From G965276675 sp965276675 (lineage in GTDB: Bacteria; Acidobacteriota; Terriglobia; Terriglobales; Acidobacteriaceae), in the NCBI GenBank assembly GCA_965276675.1, contig OZ255624.1:1426001-1490000 (forward strand): DNA of 64,000 nucleotides, read 5' to 3'. Of this stretch, positions 53,294-62,176 are shown one piece after another (position 1 is the first letter of the stretch; every line of letters starts with the position of its first letter). The position numbers and the translations under genes are program-made. The notes under the pieces were generated by a model that saw only the letters and a list, made by a program, of their open reading frames with translations, searched no databases and was not told the DNA's origin.

Positions 53294-53854
53294 CTCCCGA
53301 TGGTGGCCGCCTACGCGCCGGTTCTGATTCGTGAGAACGACAGAACGATCATCCGCCCCATGCGCTACGCCTGCCGTCTAGCGGGCAAGCCCGCCGATTA
53401 CGACAAGCGTTTCCCAGGCACCTACAACGCACGCCGCGACAGTCTGGATGACTATTGGAGCAAGATATACGGCCGCAATCATGCCGTGATGGTGATCTCC
53501 GGTTTCTATGAAAACGTTCCGCTCCATCTGTACGAACATCGCGAACTCGCCGCAGACGAGAAGCAAAAGAACTTGGTTCTTGAATTCAATCCCCAGCCGT
53601 CCAAAGACATGCTAGTCGCTTGCGTCTGGGACCGCTGGAGTAGCCCGAACGCTCCCGACCTGTATTCCTTTGCGGCCATCACCGATGAGCCCACTCCCGA
53701 AGTCGCGGCGACCGGCCATCAACGGACGATCATCACCATTCAAGAACGATATTTAGCGGAGTGGCTTTCGCCAACTGGTCTGAGCTCAGAGCGGCTTGAA
53801 GAAATGCTCACAGATAAAGAGACTCCCTACTACCTTCACCAGATTGCCGCGTAG
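53270..53854 (+). pseudogene. SRAP/YedK-family protein lacking its catalytic N-terminus
   Basis: From about 53290 the sequence matches the SRAP (SOS-response-associated peptidase, HMCES/YedK) family: YAPVLIRENDRTIIRPMRYACR, then FPGTYNARRDSLDDYW, VMVISGFYENV (with catalytic Glu) and NLVLEFNPQ. Family members begin with Met-Cys, the Cys forming the thiazolidine link to abasic DNA. Here the upstream ~50 residues are unrelated and overlap the small minus-strand gene; no MC start exists. The open frame from 53129 is therefore a chimaera. The protein, if made, would lack its nucleophile. Confidence 0.75.
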
Positions 53855-53877
53855 CATCGACACGACCGCAAAGACGT

Positions 53878-55773
53878 TTACTTTGTCCCTTCATGTGGTG
53901 ACGCCCACCGATCTACCAAGGTCATGGTTTTGTTCTTGGGTTCGAACTTCGCCTCGATCGCTCCGATATCGACGACAACAGGAACACTTGCAATCATTCC
54001 TGCAAAGACACATGTCCCAGTCGGGAGAATGGGGAGAGATTCAAACGACACTTTATCAAGATAAGAAACCGTTCTTTCGACCGCTTTGATGTCCTGATTG
54101 TTGATCAACCGATGCAGAAAGTAGTTGTGGAGTTGAGAGATGATCGTCGGAGATATGTCAGACGGTCGCTGGCTCGCTATGGTCAGAAACGTGCCGAATT
54201 TTCGTCCCTCTTTGATGATCTCTTCAAACACCTCAAGCCGGTAGTCTTTCCACTGCTCGCTCTCACGCTCCGATGATTCCGAGAGGATGTTGTGTGCCTC
54301 GTCTATGATGAGATTCAAATAGCACCGGCTGTCATTCTCATTCTTCTTGTCATCGTAGAGCTGCTTGCAAATTAGCAACGGCAGGACCTTACGAATTTGA
54401 ACATTCACGTCCTTTAGGGAAATGACCGTGAGATTCTTCGACATCTCTCCGGCAGTTTCCCCTTCCTGCAAGCAGATCACCCGCTTCAAATCGTCAATGC
54501 GGCGATCCATTCGTTTCAGCAATGGAGCCAAATGCTCGCGGTTGGAGAAACCCTTCACAATCTCGTCATAGTATCGGAGAACGATGCGCAGTCGAACCTG
54601 ATCGATAGGCGTCAGACCCTCCATGTCCAGCGCCAACGCATTTGCTTTGTCATAGACGACTTTCCCTTTGAACTCTTCTTGATTGCTGTAGCACTTCAAT
54701 GTTCCATCGTCGTAATAGTAGTTCCGCGTTGTTCCGTTGAACTGCAGGTTGTCTCGAAAATCAAAGATGAGCGTCCGAATCGTCTCGCTATTCGCAAAAC
54801 AACCCCCAAGCTCTTCTAAAAAGTTGAGAACAACGCCCTTTTCGAGGTTACGGTCGTTCGCAATCGTTGCCGCGTATACGATGTCTCCGATGAACGTGCG
54901 CAGCAGATGAACATCCTGCACCTTCTTCTGCAGGAACTTGCTCTCAACCGAGCGAGTCAAGAAGGGTGCTTGTGTCTTCTCTGTCGCTTCCAAAAAGACC
55001 ACCCAAAACTTCGCGTCGTCGATCGTTGCGCGGGGGATCGGCAGCTTGTCTCCATCGTCATTTCGCGTCGAGATTTTGAAAATCTTCTTAAACTCCTTTT
55101 CGACGATGACGTTATCATCCTCGCTGACGTATTCGCCGTTGAAGTCAAGAAGCAGAAAACGCGCACGCTTCTGGAAGGATTCCGAATCCTTATAGATTGC
55201 GAACAGCTCTCGGTAAATCTTGGCCAGTGTGTATGATTTTCCGCTCCCCGTGTTCCCAAAAATCCCGATATGACTCGCGAACAGCCCGTTAATGCCGACC
55301 TGGATGTCTTGTCCCCGCTCCAAGGCTAAGCGACCGAGCGTGATCGGGAGGTCCCCAGGACTGATGAAGTTGTGGACCTGACTGAACTCTTCGGCGTGCA
55401 GCAGGAAGCACTCATTGTCGATGAGCGGCATCTCCTTGATCCCACGTATGAAACTCTTACCTTTGAAGAAGCCAAGCAGACTGACATTCAATGTACGGCT
55501 GACGCGCTCACGCTCGCTTCCGTACTCCGCTTTCACATAGAGCTTGTCTTCCTGAACAAATTCGCCTTCGACCTTTCCAATAATCGTCGTGAATCCTTTG
55601 ACAATTTTGATATAGCCACCAACCGAAATGTTCCGCAGAAGCTCACCCTTGTACAGCAGATGCGACGTGTTCTTCGTTTTATCGACCTTCACCCGAACGA
55701 GTCTGCCATCGACGGAGATGACCTTGCCGATTCGAAATATCGAGTCCTCTAGCGTTGGATTGGTGTCAATCAT
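53878..55773 (-). CDS. herA: HerA-like ATPase of a SIR2-HerA defence system
   Basis: A 631-residue protein from ATG 55773, overlapping the SIR2 stop. The N-terminal HAS-barrel-like region (IGKVISVDGRLVRVKVD, GGYIKIVKGFTTIIGKV) leads into a HerA/FtsK motor: Walker A GIFGNTGSGKSYTLAKIY (~170-187), Walker B LIIDEAHNILSES (~488), ASQRPSDISPTIISQLHNY and the closing ATPase strand. HerA forms hexamers; in SIR2-HerA pairs it assembles with the SIR2 enzyme to sense phage. The two-gene overlap supports a joint complex. No lesion is seen. Confidence 0.93.
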   Translation of the reverse strand: MIDTNPTLEDSIFRIGKVISVDGRLVRVKVDKTKNTSHLLYKGELLRNISVGGYIKIVKGFTTIIGKVEGEFVQEDKLYVKAEYGSERERVSRTLNVSLLGFFKGKSFIRGIKEMPLIDNECFLLHAEEFSQVHNFISPGDLPITLGRLALERGQDIQVGINGLFASHIGIFGNTGSGKSYTLAKIYRELFAIYKDSESFQKRARFLLLDFNGEYVSEDDNVIVEKEFKKIFKISTRNDDGDKLPIPRATIDDAKFWVVFLEATEKTQAPFLTRSVESKFLQKKVQDVHLLRTFIGDIVYAATIANDRNLEKGVVLNFLEELGGCFANSETIRTLIFDFRDNLQFNGTTRNYYYDDGTLKCYSNQEEFKGKVVYDKANALALDMEGLTPIDQVRLRIVLRYYDEIVKGFSNREHLAPLLKRMDRRIDDLKRVICLQEGETAGEMSKNLTVISLKDVNVQIRKVLPLLICKQLYDDKKNENDSRCYLNLIIDEAHNILSESSERESEQWKDYRLEVFEEIIKEGRKFGTFLTIASQRPSDISPTIISQLHNYFLHRLINNQDIKAVERTVSYLDKVSFESLPILPTGTCVFAGMIASVPVVVDIGAIEAKFEPKNKTMTLVDRWASPHEGTK

Positions 55774-56927
55774 CACTGTTCCTTTACGGTACTAACCGGC
55801 AAGCTGCTCGTCTCGTCCGGAAACATCCGTTGGAAGATCACACGGTTGATGGTCGCGAGATCGTAGTTCAGGTCGTCACCATTTGGACCCGTATTGGGAT
55901 TGATGATCTTGATGTTCGCGTTCTTGATGTCTGTCCCAAGCTGAGTACGGATAGCTTCTGCAGAACCTGTGCTGTGAGCGAAGACATAAACAAGCAGAGT
56001 GGGATTCGAGTTCGCTGCCCTGAGTGTGATTTCACGGATGTGTTCATCCGCAAACGAGAATCCCATCACAAACAAAACCGAGTTATCCTTTTCCAGTTCA
56101 TTCGAGAAGATGCGTAGGAGCTCGTAGTACGTCTGATTGAGCAGAGTGTGCTTGAACTTTTCCTTTGTGGGGTTAACCACGAGAAGATCTTCATATCCAG
56201 CGATGAACGCTTCAACATCCTTCGTGACTTTCAGCCCTTTGGCGGCAGCGGCTAGCTGATTGAGGTCGGAGTCCGCAGCGACCTTGACAAGACATCCGTC
56301 GGGGATCTGAATCGTTGCTATGCTTTCGACCTTCTCCAAAGAAGCGGAGAACGTCATGGAGCGATCATCTTCGAGGTGCCAAGTCACCGAGCCGTGCAGC
56401 TTGATGAGATTAAAGACCGGAATTTCTGAGACATTGTCGAAATGAAGGCTCCGCTTCGACCGCGACTTGTTGAAGTTGCTCAGGCTGAAGCGCGGTTTGA
56501 AGCGGCCGTTGAAGCCATCATTGAACTCCAAACCGATCTCTTCAAGGCTCCGCTCCAGAAAGATATCAACGTTCGTTGTAAACAAGTTGATTTCCTTGCC
56601 CAGCAAGGAACTCTTGCGACGCTGCAGGATAGTGTTCAACGTGCGGAGCAACCCACTGTACGCCGCTTGCACTGGGGCCGCTGCTTCGTCTTTGGCGAGG
56701 ATCGCCTTGTTGCGGAGCATTACTTCCTCAAAGTAGAGCTTGTAGAGCGAACAACGGACAATCTGCGCTTCTGGACTTGGTAAGGAACATTTGTCCGCCT
56801 CCGTGAGCAGCGCCTCGATGTTTCCCAGTGTTCGGATGTAAGGCATGGAAAGACCTGAACCCAGCAAGAAGTTCAGATTGCAATCCTGGATAACATCTTT
56901 AAGACGATCGAGTTGAGTCTGATCCAT
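55773..56927 (-). CDS. SIR2-domain NADase of a SIR2-HerA defence system
   Basis: A 384-residue protein from ATG 56927, with GAGG upstream. SIR2 motifs are visible: NLNFLLGSGLSMPYIRTLGN (NAD loop), LFTTNVDIFLE (TxND equivalent) and IKLHGSVTW (catalytic His). This is the large prokaryotic SIR2_2 type, used in defence to deplete NAD after infection. The C-terminal half carries an SIR2-like VLFVMGFSFADEHI motif and no membrane segment. It is followed directly by HerA, the diagnostic pair. Confidence 0.92.
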   Translation of the reverse strand: MDQTQLDRLKDVIQDCNLNFLLGSGLSMPYIRTLGNIEALLTEADKCSLPSPEAQIVRCSLYKLYFEEVMLRNKAILAKDEAAAPVQAAYSGLLRTLNTILQRRKSSLLGKEINLFTTNVDIFLERSLEEIGLEFNDGFNGRFKPRFSLSNFNKSRSKRSLHFDNVSEIPVFNLIKLHGSVTWHLEDDRSMTFSASLEKVESIATIQIPDGCLVKVAADSDLNQLAAAAKGLKVTKDVEAFIAGYEDLLVVNPTKEKFKHTLLNQTYYELLRIFSNELEKDNSVLFVMGFSFADEHIREITLRAANSNPTLLVYVFAHSTGSAEAIRTQLGTDIKNANIKIINPNTGPNGDDLNYDLATINRVIFQRMFPDETSSLPVSTVKEQ

Positions 56928-57356
56928 CGCGTTGGCCTCGGAGTGCGTATATCCACACTTCATTATCAAGCCTCAGTCCTTTCGTTCTAATTGGCTAAGG
57001 GAAGAGTTTCACTCCTCCCTGTCTCCAGCCGCTTCGCGTCTTCCGCCACCCACCTCAGCGGACCTGTTCCTGCCCGCAACGCCCACCCCGAGAGCAACGG
57101 CAACAGCAAAGACATCTTCTTGCGCTTCGCGCCCTACAAGGCAACCAAGCCTTCCTGAGAGGCTCCGCCTCTGGCGCGCGCAAGGGGTTTCCCCATAATT
57201 TTTCGTTCCGAAAAATCAGCGCGATGAGACCGCGCCCCCTGCGGGGTGGGCGATACCCACTCCCCTTGCACTTGCCGCCTCCGCTGGCGTGGGCCAGGGC
57301 CAAGGCGTGTTTGTGAGCAAACACAGCACGGCCATTCAAAAACGGAGGAACCACCC
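56928..57356. other. 429-bp intergenic region between SIR2 and the ArdC-like gene
   Basis: No gene is recognised on either strand. The last ~200 bases are GC-rich with short complementary stretches (for example GGGGTTTCCCC near 57184, TTTTTCG/CGAAAAA at about 57199-57217, GCCCCCTGCGGGGTGGGC near 57235) and should form structured leader RNA for the downstream plus-strand genes. AACGGAGGAA at 57341-57350 is their ribosome site. The structure could be regulatory, but no known riboswitch is recognised. Confidence 0.4.
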
Positions 57357-58277
57357 ATGAACGCCACCACCAGCACCATCACCCCCATCAGCGAAAACCC
57401 TAAACAACCGCAGCAACGGCAAACGGCCAAAGAGGTTATCGCGGCCAACGTCAAGAGCCTTATTGAGCAGCTTGAGACGGGGCACTCAGACGCACTCACC
57501 GCCTACCTAAACGCGATGAGCCGATTCCATAATTACTCCTTTGGGAACATCTTGGAGATTGCACGGCAGAGGCCGGATGCAACCCGCGTGGCCGGATTGT
57601 ACGCATGGAACCAGCTTGGACGCCGGGTAATGAAGGGACAGAAGGGTATCCGCATTCTCGCTCCCATCATCGGCTACGGCCGGAAGAAGGACGAGGAGAT
57701 CGCCCGCAGCAGCGACCCCGCCGCCATCAACAAGCCAATGTTGGTTGGTTTCCGTTCCGCCTACGTCTTCGACGTGTCGCAGACCGAAGGTGCAGAGCTT
57801 CCCACCCTACGAGAGATGAGCGGCACGGTAGACGAGAACCGCGACCGTTTGCTTTCGTTCATCAAGGCGCAGGGTATCAAGCTTGTGTTCACCGAGAAGA
57901 TCGCCCCCGCACTCGGGATAAGCTACGGCGGACGCATTGCCATTCTTCCCGGCCAGCCGGAGGCCGAGGAATTTAGCACCCTCGTCCATGAACTCGCGCA
58001 CGAGATGTTGCACAAGGCCGAACGCCGCACCACGACCACCAAGGTTGTGAAGGAAACGGAAGCCGAAGCCATCGCGTTTGTGATTGGCAAAGCCGTAGGA
58101 CTCTACACCGGAAGCTCATCCGCCGACTACATCCACCTGTACCACGGCAACGCTTCCTTGCTTGCCGAGAGCTTGGAAGTCATTCAGCAGACCTCAGCCG
58201 TCATCCTTGCCGCATTGCAGCCGCCGACCGCAGAGCAAGCGGCGATGCCCGATGCAGAACTGGCAAAGGTGGCGTAA
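57357..58277 (+). CDS. ArdC-like antirestriction protein
   Basis: A 306-residue protein from ATG 57357. The N-terminal ssDNA-binding domain (LTAYLNAMSRFHNYSFGNIL, GLYAWNQLGRRVMKGQKGI) is followed by a metallopeptidase-like domain with HELAHEMLH at ~210-218 and a third ligand in ETEAEAIAF. ArdC proteins protect incoming plasmid DNA from restriction. A site beside conjugation genes is usual. The stop overlaps the next ATG (TAATG), so the genes are translationally coupled. Confidence 0.88.
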   Translation: MNATTSTITPISENPKQPQQRQTAKEVIAANVKSLIEQLETGHSDALTAYLNAMSRFHNYSFGNILEIARQRPDATRVAGLYAWNQLGRRVMKGQKGIRILAPIIGYGRKKDEEIARSSDPAAINKPMLVGFRSAYVFDVSQTEGAELPTLREMSGTVDENRDRLLSFIKAQGIKLVFTEKIAPALGISYGGRIAILPGQPEAEEFSTLVHELAHEMLHKAERRTTTTKVVKETEAEAIAFVIGKAVGLYTGSSSADYIHLYHGNASLLAESLEVIQQTSAVILAALQPPTAEQAAMPDAELAKVA

Positions 58278-58723
58278 TGAAAACCATTCTCGCAATCCTC
58301 AAAATGGCCGGAGGGTGGCACCCCGGCCTAAACCTCAAGATCGAGAATCCGCCTTATATGGCCTTGGTCATTGAAGGGATGGACGAGTCCGGCCCGATGG
58401 GGCTACCCGCAATCTCTGTAGCCCACTATGGCGAACAGAACGGCGACCTTATGCGGGACCCGGAGATGTGTTTCGAGCTTGGATTGGGCGGAGGGGCGCA
58501 CCTAGACCCCTTCTATTACCGAAACGACTATGTAGACGTAGAGCAGTGGAGCCGCGACATTCAGAGCAACGGCTACGTCCATCGCGTCCGTGACACAAGC
58601 TACGTTCATCACGTCAACTTGCACCGACAGCACAAACAGTTTGCCGAGCAGTGGGACAAGAACCTGCGTTCACAAGGCTTTATCGAAGCCTTCGAGCGGC
58701 AGCAGCAGACCCCACGCGCCTAA
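58277..58723 (+). CDS. conserved plasmid-type protein of unknown function (possibly DUF6908)
   Basis: A 148-residue soluble protein starting MKTILAILKMAGGWHPGLNL. The stretches PPYMALVIEGM, AISVAHYGEQNGDLMRDPEM and CFELG recall a small domain found in plasmid and ICE proteins, which I associate with DUF6908 without certainty. It is translationally coupled to the ArdC-like gene and followed by parB. The function is unknown. Confidence 0.75.
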   Translation: MKTILAILKMAGGWHPGLNLKIENPPYMALVIEGMDESGPMGLPAISVAHYGEQNGDLMRDPEMCFELGLGGGAHLDPFYYRNDYVDVEQWSRDIQSNGYVHRVRDTSYVHHVNLHRQHKQFAEQWDKNLRSQGFIEAFERQQQTPRA

Positions 58724-58803
58724 ACCCTTTCCCGCCCCGGAGCGGAAGGAAAAGCGCGTCCGCTCCACTACCCCAATGCAGTGCAACCGCTCAAGGAGCA
58801 GCC

Positions 58804-60510
58804 ATGCAAGACAGCAGCGCATTTCAATACCTCGCCATCGGCACCATCCACGAATCCACCACCAACCCCCGCGCAACCTTCGAGCAATCAAAGTTGGAAG
58901 AGCTTGCCCAGACCATCCGGCAGCATGGCCTCATGCAGCCCATCACCGTTCGCCCTAACGCAGACGGCTTCGAGATCGTCACGGGGGCAAGGCGTTTCCG
59001 CGCGGCACAGCTGGCTGAACTGTTTTCACTTCCCGCTCGCATCGTCGAGCTCACCGACGCCGCAGCGATGGAGTGGCAGTTGGTCGAGAACTCGCAGCGC
59101 GTGGACGTTCACCCTTACGAAGAGGCGCAGGGCTTTCAGCGACTCTTAGACCTTCCCGGCTACGACGTAGGAGCATTGGTCGAGAAGTCGGGCAAGAGCG
59201 CAAGCCACATCTACGCCCGTCTCTCACTTCTACAACTAATCCCAGCAGTGGCCGAGGCGTTCACGCAGGAACGCATCACAGCGAGTCATGCGAACTTGCT
59301 TGCACGTCTGCCCGAGGACGCACAGGCCACAGCCTACGAGCAGTGCTGGCGCAAAGACTGGCAGGACAAAGAACCGCACCTGCTACCCGCTAAGCACCTG
59401 AGCGCGTGGATACAAGCCAACCTCTACCTGTCTCTCGCGGATGCACCCTTCGACCGCGAAGACCCCACCCTAAACCCCACTGCCGGAGCCTGCGTTACTT
59501 GCCCCCGGCGCAGCGGACACAACACCAGCCTCTTTTGCGACGTGCAGGGCGACCAGTGCCTAGACGCGCCGTGCTATCACGGCAAGGTAGAAGCGTTCCT
59601 TGACCGGGAGATTGCCGCCAAGCCAGAGCTCGTGCAGATTGAGAACGGTTGGCGCAATCCCAAGGAGCAGAGGCCGGGAGCGCTTCAGCGGGGACATATC
59701 CGGGAGATCGAGACAATCGTTGAAAACCCGGACGCGGAACCTGTCGTGCCATGCGCCGCCGCCAAGACAGCCATCATCGTCTACGGTAAGCGCGTTGGCA
59801 CGAAGCTAACCGTATGCACCGACAAGAACTGCCCGGTGCATGACCTGAAAGCGGCAGCAGCACAAGCCGCACATCCCGTTCCCGTCATGGCGCCCGCGCC
59901 AGCCACCGAAACGGAAGAAGAACGCGAACAGCGCGAAGCGGAGTACGAGCAACGCAGAAAGGAGCACGAACAACAACAGCAACGACGCGAGGAAGAGCGC
60001 AAGCAGCAATTCGAGCGGGAGCAGGAGGAGTATGAGGCCGAACGCACCCGCAGAGAGGCCCTGCATAAGGCGCGTCAGGCCACCTTCAAGCGCATCGTGG
60101 AGAATGCCCCGGCGATGTTCACCGCCGCCCAACTAAGGGTGTTCCTCCGTGCCCTCATCAACCTTGACCCCTACGATTTCGCCGAGGAAGTAGCAGCCTA
60201 TTTTGTTGGCGACGACGAGAACAACCAACAGACCCCGGAGGAGGTTCTGGCATTGACCCTCAACAGCCTTCCAGACGAGAAGCTAACCAGCTTTGCCCTT
60301 CGCCTTGCCCTCACTGGACACACGGACATCCCGCGTGAAAGCGACTTCGATTTCCTTGCGGAAGCCGAACGCGTCTTCGCTCCAGTTCAGCCGAAGAAGT
60401 CAGATGCGAAGAAGGCCAAGACGAAAACTCCCACCAAAGCCGCTGCCAAGCCACCCGCGAAGCTGACGGGACAGAAGGCAACCGCTGCAAAGAAGCAAAT
60501 CGCAGCCTAA
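58804..60510 (+). CDS. ParB-like partition/regulatory protein
   Basis: A 568-residue protein from ATG 58804, with AAGGAG upstream. The ParB N-terminal domain has the expected sequence NPRATFEQSKLEELAQTIRQ, HGLMQPITVRP and TGARRFRAAQL, then the helix-turn-helix KSGKSASHIYARLSLLQ. A cysteine-rich segment follows (GACVTCPRR, LFCDVQ, CLDAPC), a zinc-like module often seen in large plasmid ParB relatives. Then come a long Glu/Arg/Gln coiled coil (~410-480) and a Lys/Ala-rich tail. No ParA is visible in this window, so a role in gene control or nucleoprotein assembly is as likely as partition. Confidence 0.88.
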   Translation: MQDSSAFQYLAIGTIHESTTNPRATFEQSKLEELAQTIRQHGLMQPITVRPNADGFEIVTGARRFRAAQLAELFSLPARIVELTDAAAMEWQLVENSQRVDVHPYEEAQGFQRLLDLPGYDVGALVEKSGKSASHIYARLSLLQLIPAVAEAFTQERITASHANLLARLPEDAQATAYEQCWRKDWQDKEPHLLPAKHLSAWIQANLYLSLADAPFDREDPTLNPTAGACVTCPRRSGHNTSLFCDVQGDQCLDAPCYHGKVEAFLDREIAAKPELVQIENGWRNPKEQRPGALQRGHIREIETIVENPDAEPVVPCAAAKTAIIVYGKRVGTKLTVCTDKNCPVHDLKAAAAQAAHPVPVMAPAPATETEEEREQREAEYEQRRKEHEQQQQRREEERKQQFEREQEEYEAERTRREALHKARQATFKRIVENAPAMFTAAQLRVFLRALINLDPYDFAEEVAAYFVGDDENNQQTPEEVLALTLNSLPDEKLTSFALRLALTGHTDIPRESDFDFLAEAERVFAPVQPKKSDAKKAKTKTPTKAAAKPPAKLTGQKATAAKKQIAA

Positions 60511-60514
60511 ACGA

Positions 60515-60544
60515 AACGCGGGAGCCGAAACTGGCTCCCGCGTT
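60515..60544 (+). terminator. strong hairpin terminator after parB
   Basis: AACGCGGGAGCC (60515-60526) pairs perfectly with GGCTCCCGCGTT (60533-60544) across a six-base loop, followed by CATTTCTT. The 12-bp GC-rich stem begins 4 bases after the stop and should end the ardC-parB transcript. It also marks the right edge of the recognisable mobile block. Confidence 0.8.
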
Positions 60545-60739
60545 CATTTCTTAAGTGCGGCGCGGGAGAAACCGCTTCGGTTTCTCCCGTACCCTCATCC
60601 CGCTCGGCGACCCTCGCCCGTCGTCTGCGCGGAAGGAAACGTTCCGAGTCTGTACGAAACTCTACTCTGCCACTCGGAACGGTTCGAATCGATCACTGAC
60701 GAGAATGCGAGATATCAGGACCGATTCATCCAACGGCAA

Positions 60740-61495
60740 TTATGCGCGGGTGATCGCAATCCCTCTCTCCAGGTACGGCCTGACAAGCGCCTCATCAACG
60801 CCGCGCTCAGTAATGATGCCGTTTACGTCTTCCAGCCCAACGACTTCATAGGGTGAAGCGGCATTGAGTTTCTCAGCAGAGGCAAGAACATACGTCTCGG
60901 CGGAAGCTCGACTCAGGGCACGCTTCACGGCGGCTTCTTCGTAGTCACCCGTCGTGAGTCCGGTTTTGGGATGTACGCCGGTCACGCCCATAAAGAATGT
61001 GTCGGCATGGATGCCACTGACCGCCTGGACAGCAGCGGCTCCGACCGCGACAACGGAATGCTTGAATAAACGACCGCCGATCAGGATCACTTCGACACCG
61101 CCGTGGTCAACCAATTCAAGGGCAATGGTCGGGCTATGGGTCACGATGGTGGCTTGAAGTCCGTGGGGGAGATGACGGGCAATTTCGCGCGAAGTTGTCC
61201 CTCCGTCGAGAATGACTACCTGGCCTGGCTGGATCATTGAAGCCGCCGCTGCACCGATGGCTACCTTGCCCTCATGCCGTAACTGTTCCCGCCCCGCGAA
61301 ATTGGCAACCGCAGGAGACGCAGGTAGCGCACCGCCGTGGACGCGTTGAAGTAGCCCTTCTTGTGCAAGTTCACGCAAATCCCTGCGGATGGTGTCTTCG
61401 GAGACCCCCATGATCTGACTCACGTCTTTAGCAACAACCTGTCCATTTTTACTAAGGATTGCGAGAATCTGTTGTTTTCGATGTGTCGTAAGCAT
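60740..61495 (-). CDS. DeoR/GlpR-family transcriptional repressor
   Basis: A 251-residue regulator. The N-terminal winged helix (RKQQILAILSKNGQVVAKDV, MGVSEDTIRRDLRELAQEG) is followed by a DeoR-type sugar-phosphate sensor (ILDGGTTSREIARHL, VILIGGRLF, DTFFMGVTGVHPKTGLTTGDYEEA). Such proteins repress a sugar or nucleoside pathway until a phosphorylated sugar binds. It is divergent from a NUDIX gene with only about 35-60 bp between starts, so it probably controls that operon and itself. The 3' end is about 200 bp from the parB terminator. Confidence 0.93.
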   Translation of the reverse strand: MLTTHRKQQILAILSKNGQVVAKDVSQIMGVSEDTIRRDLRELAQEGLLQRVHGGALPASPAVANFAGREQLRHEGKVAIGAAAASMIQPGQVVILDGGTTSREIARHLPHGLQATIVTHSPTIALELVDHGGVEVILIGGRLFKHSVVAVGAAAVQAVSGIHADTFFMGVTGVHPKTGLTTGDYEEAAVKRALSRASAETYVLASAEKLNAASPYEVVGLEDVNGIITERGVDEALVRPYLERGIAITRA

Positions 61496-61520
61496 CTCAC
61501 GTCCTCTTACACGAGTTTAC

Positions 61521-61549
61521 TTGACATTGCATGAATCTGCACGATAGTG
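61521..61549 (+). promoter_or_regulatory. candidate promoter in the DeoR-NUDIX divergent region
   Basis: TTGACA at 61521-61526 is followed after 17 bases by ATAGTG at 61544-61549. The imperfect repeat TGCATGAATCTGCA between them could be the DeoR operator. If this promoter is used, translation must begin at ATG 61558, giving a nearly leaderless message. Confidence 0.4.
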
Positions 61550-62157
61550 TTTTCCACATGAGTTTGAGTGGGTTGGAAACATCAACGCAGGAACGAGTCC
61601 GAATCAAGTCCGTACAGACTCTTTCGAATGATTGGTACGTGCTCAAGAAGACGACTTTCGAGCTGCTACGAAGGGACGGAACTTGGCAGCAGCAAAGCCG
61701 GGAGACGTATGACAGAGGCAACGGCGCGACCATCCTGCTTTACAACTTGGACCGCCGAACGGTCGTGCTCACTTGCCAGTTCCGCTTTCCTGCGTATGTC
61801 AACGGTCACTCCGGCATGTTGATCGAAGCCGCAGCCGGGCTCCTGGACCAGGCTAGCCCTGAAGATCGCATCCGCGCAGAAGCCGAAGAAGAGACGGGCT
61901 ACCGCGTGTCTCACGTCCGCAAGGTCTTTGAGGCGTTCATGAGTCCCGGCTCCGTGACGGAACGGCTCTACTTCTTCGTCGCAGAGTACGGGAGCGGTTC
62001 CCGTGCAACGCTGGGCGGCGGCAATCATGCGGAAGGCGAGGACATTGAGGTTCTGGAGGTATCGATTGACGATGCCATGGCTGCAATCGCGACCGGAAAT
62101 ATTCAGGACGGCAAGACGATCATGCTTCTGCAGTACGCCTTCATTCACCTTTTCTAA
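61531..62157 (+). CDS. NUDIX hydrolase (NudK/ADP-ribose pyrophosphatase-like)
   Basis: 208 residues from ATG 61531, or 199 from ATG 61558. The NudK-like start DWYVLKKTTFELLRRDGTWQ leads to RETYDRGNGATILLYN and the Nudix box GLLDQASPEDRIRAEAEEET plus GY. In that box the usual Arg before the first Glu is Ala, a change tolerated in some families; the three metal-binding Glu are kept. It should hydrolyse a nucleoside diphosphate linked to a sugar (GDP-mannose or ADP-ribose). It shares an operon with a deoxyribosyltransferase-like gene, suggesting nucleotide salvage or clean-up. Confidence 0.88.
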   Translation: MNLHDSVFHMSLSGLETSTQERVRIKSVQTLSNDWYVLKKTTFELLRRDGTWQQQSRETYDRGNGATILLYNLDRRTVVLTCQFRFPAYVNGHSGMLIEAAAGLLDQASPEDRIRAEAEEETGYRVSHVRKVFEAFMSPGSVTERLYFFVAEYGSGSRATLGGGNHAEGEDIEVLEVSIDDAMAAIATGNIQDGKTIMLLQYAFIHLF

Positions 62158-62176
62158 AACAAGGGAGCCAACGCGA

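Noticed and set aside
57150..57356. Known riboswitch in the ArdC leader.
   Set aside because: Short complementary stretches are present, but no riboswitch core motif could be recognised by eye.
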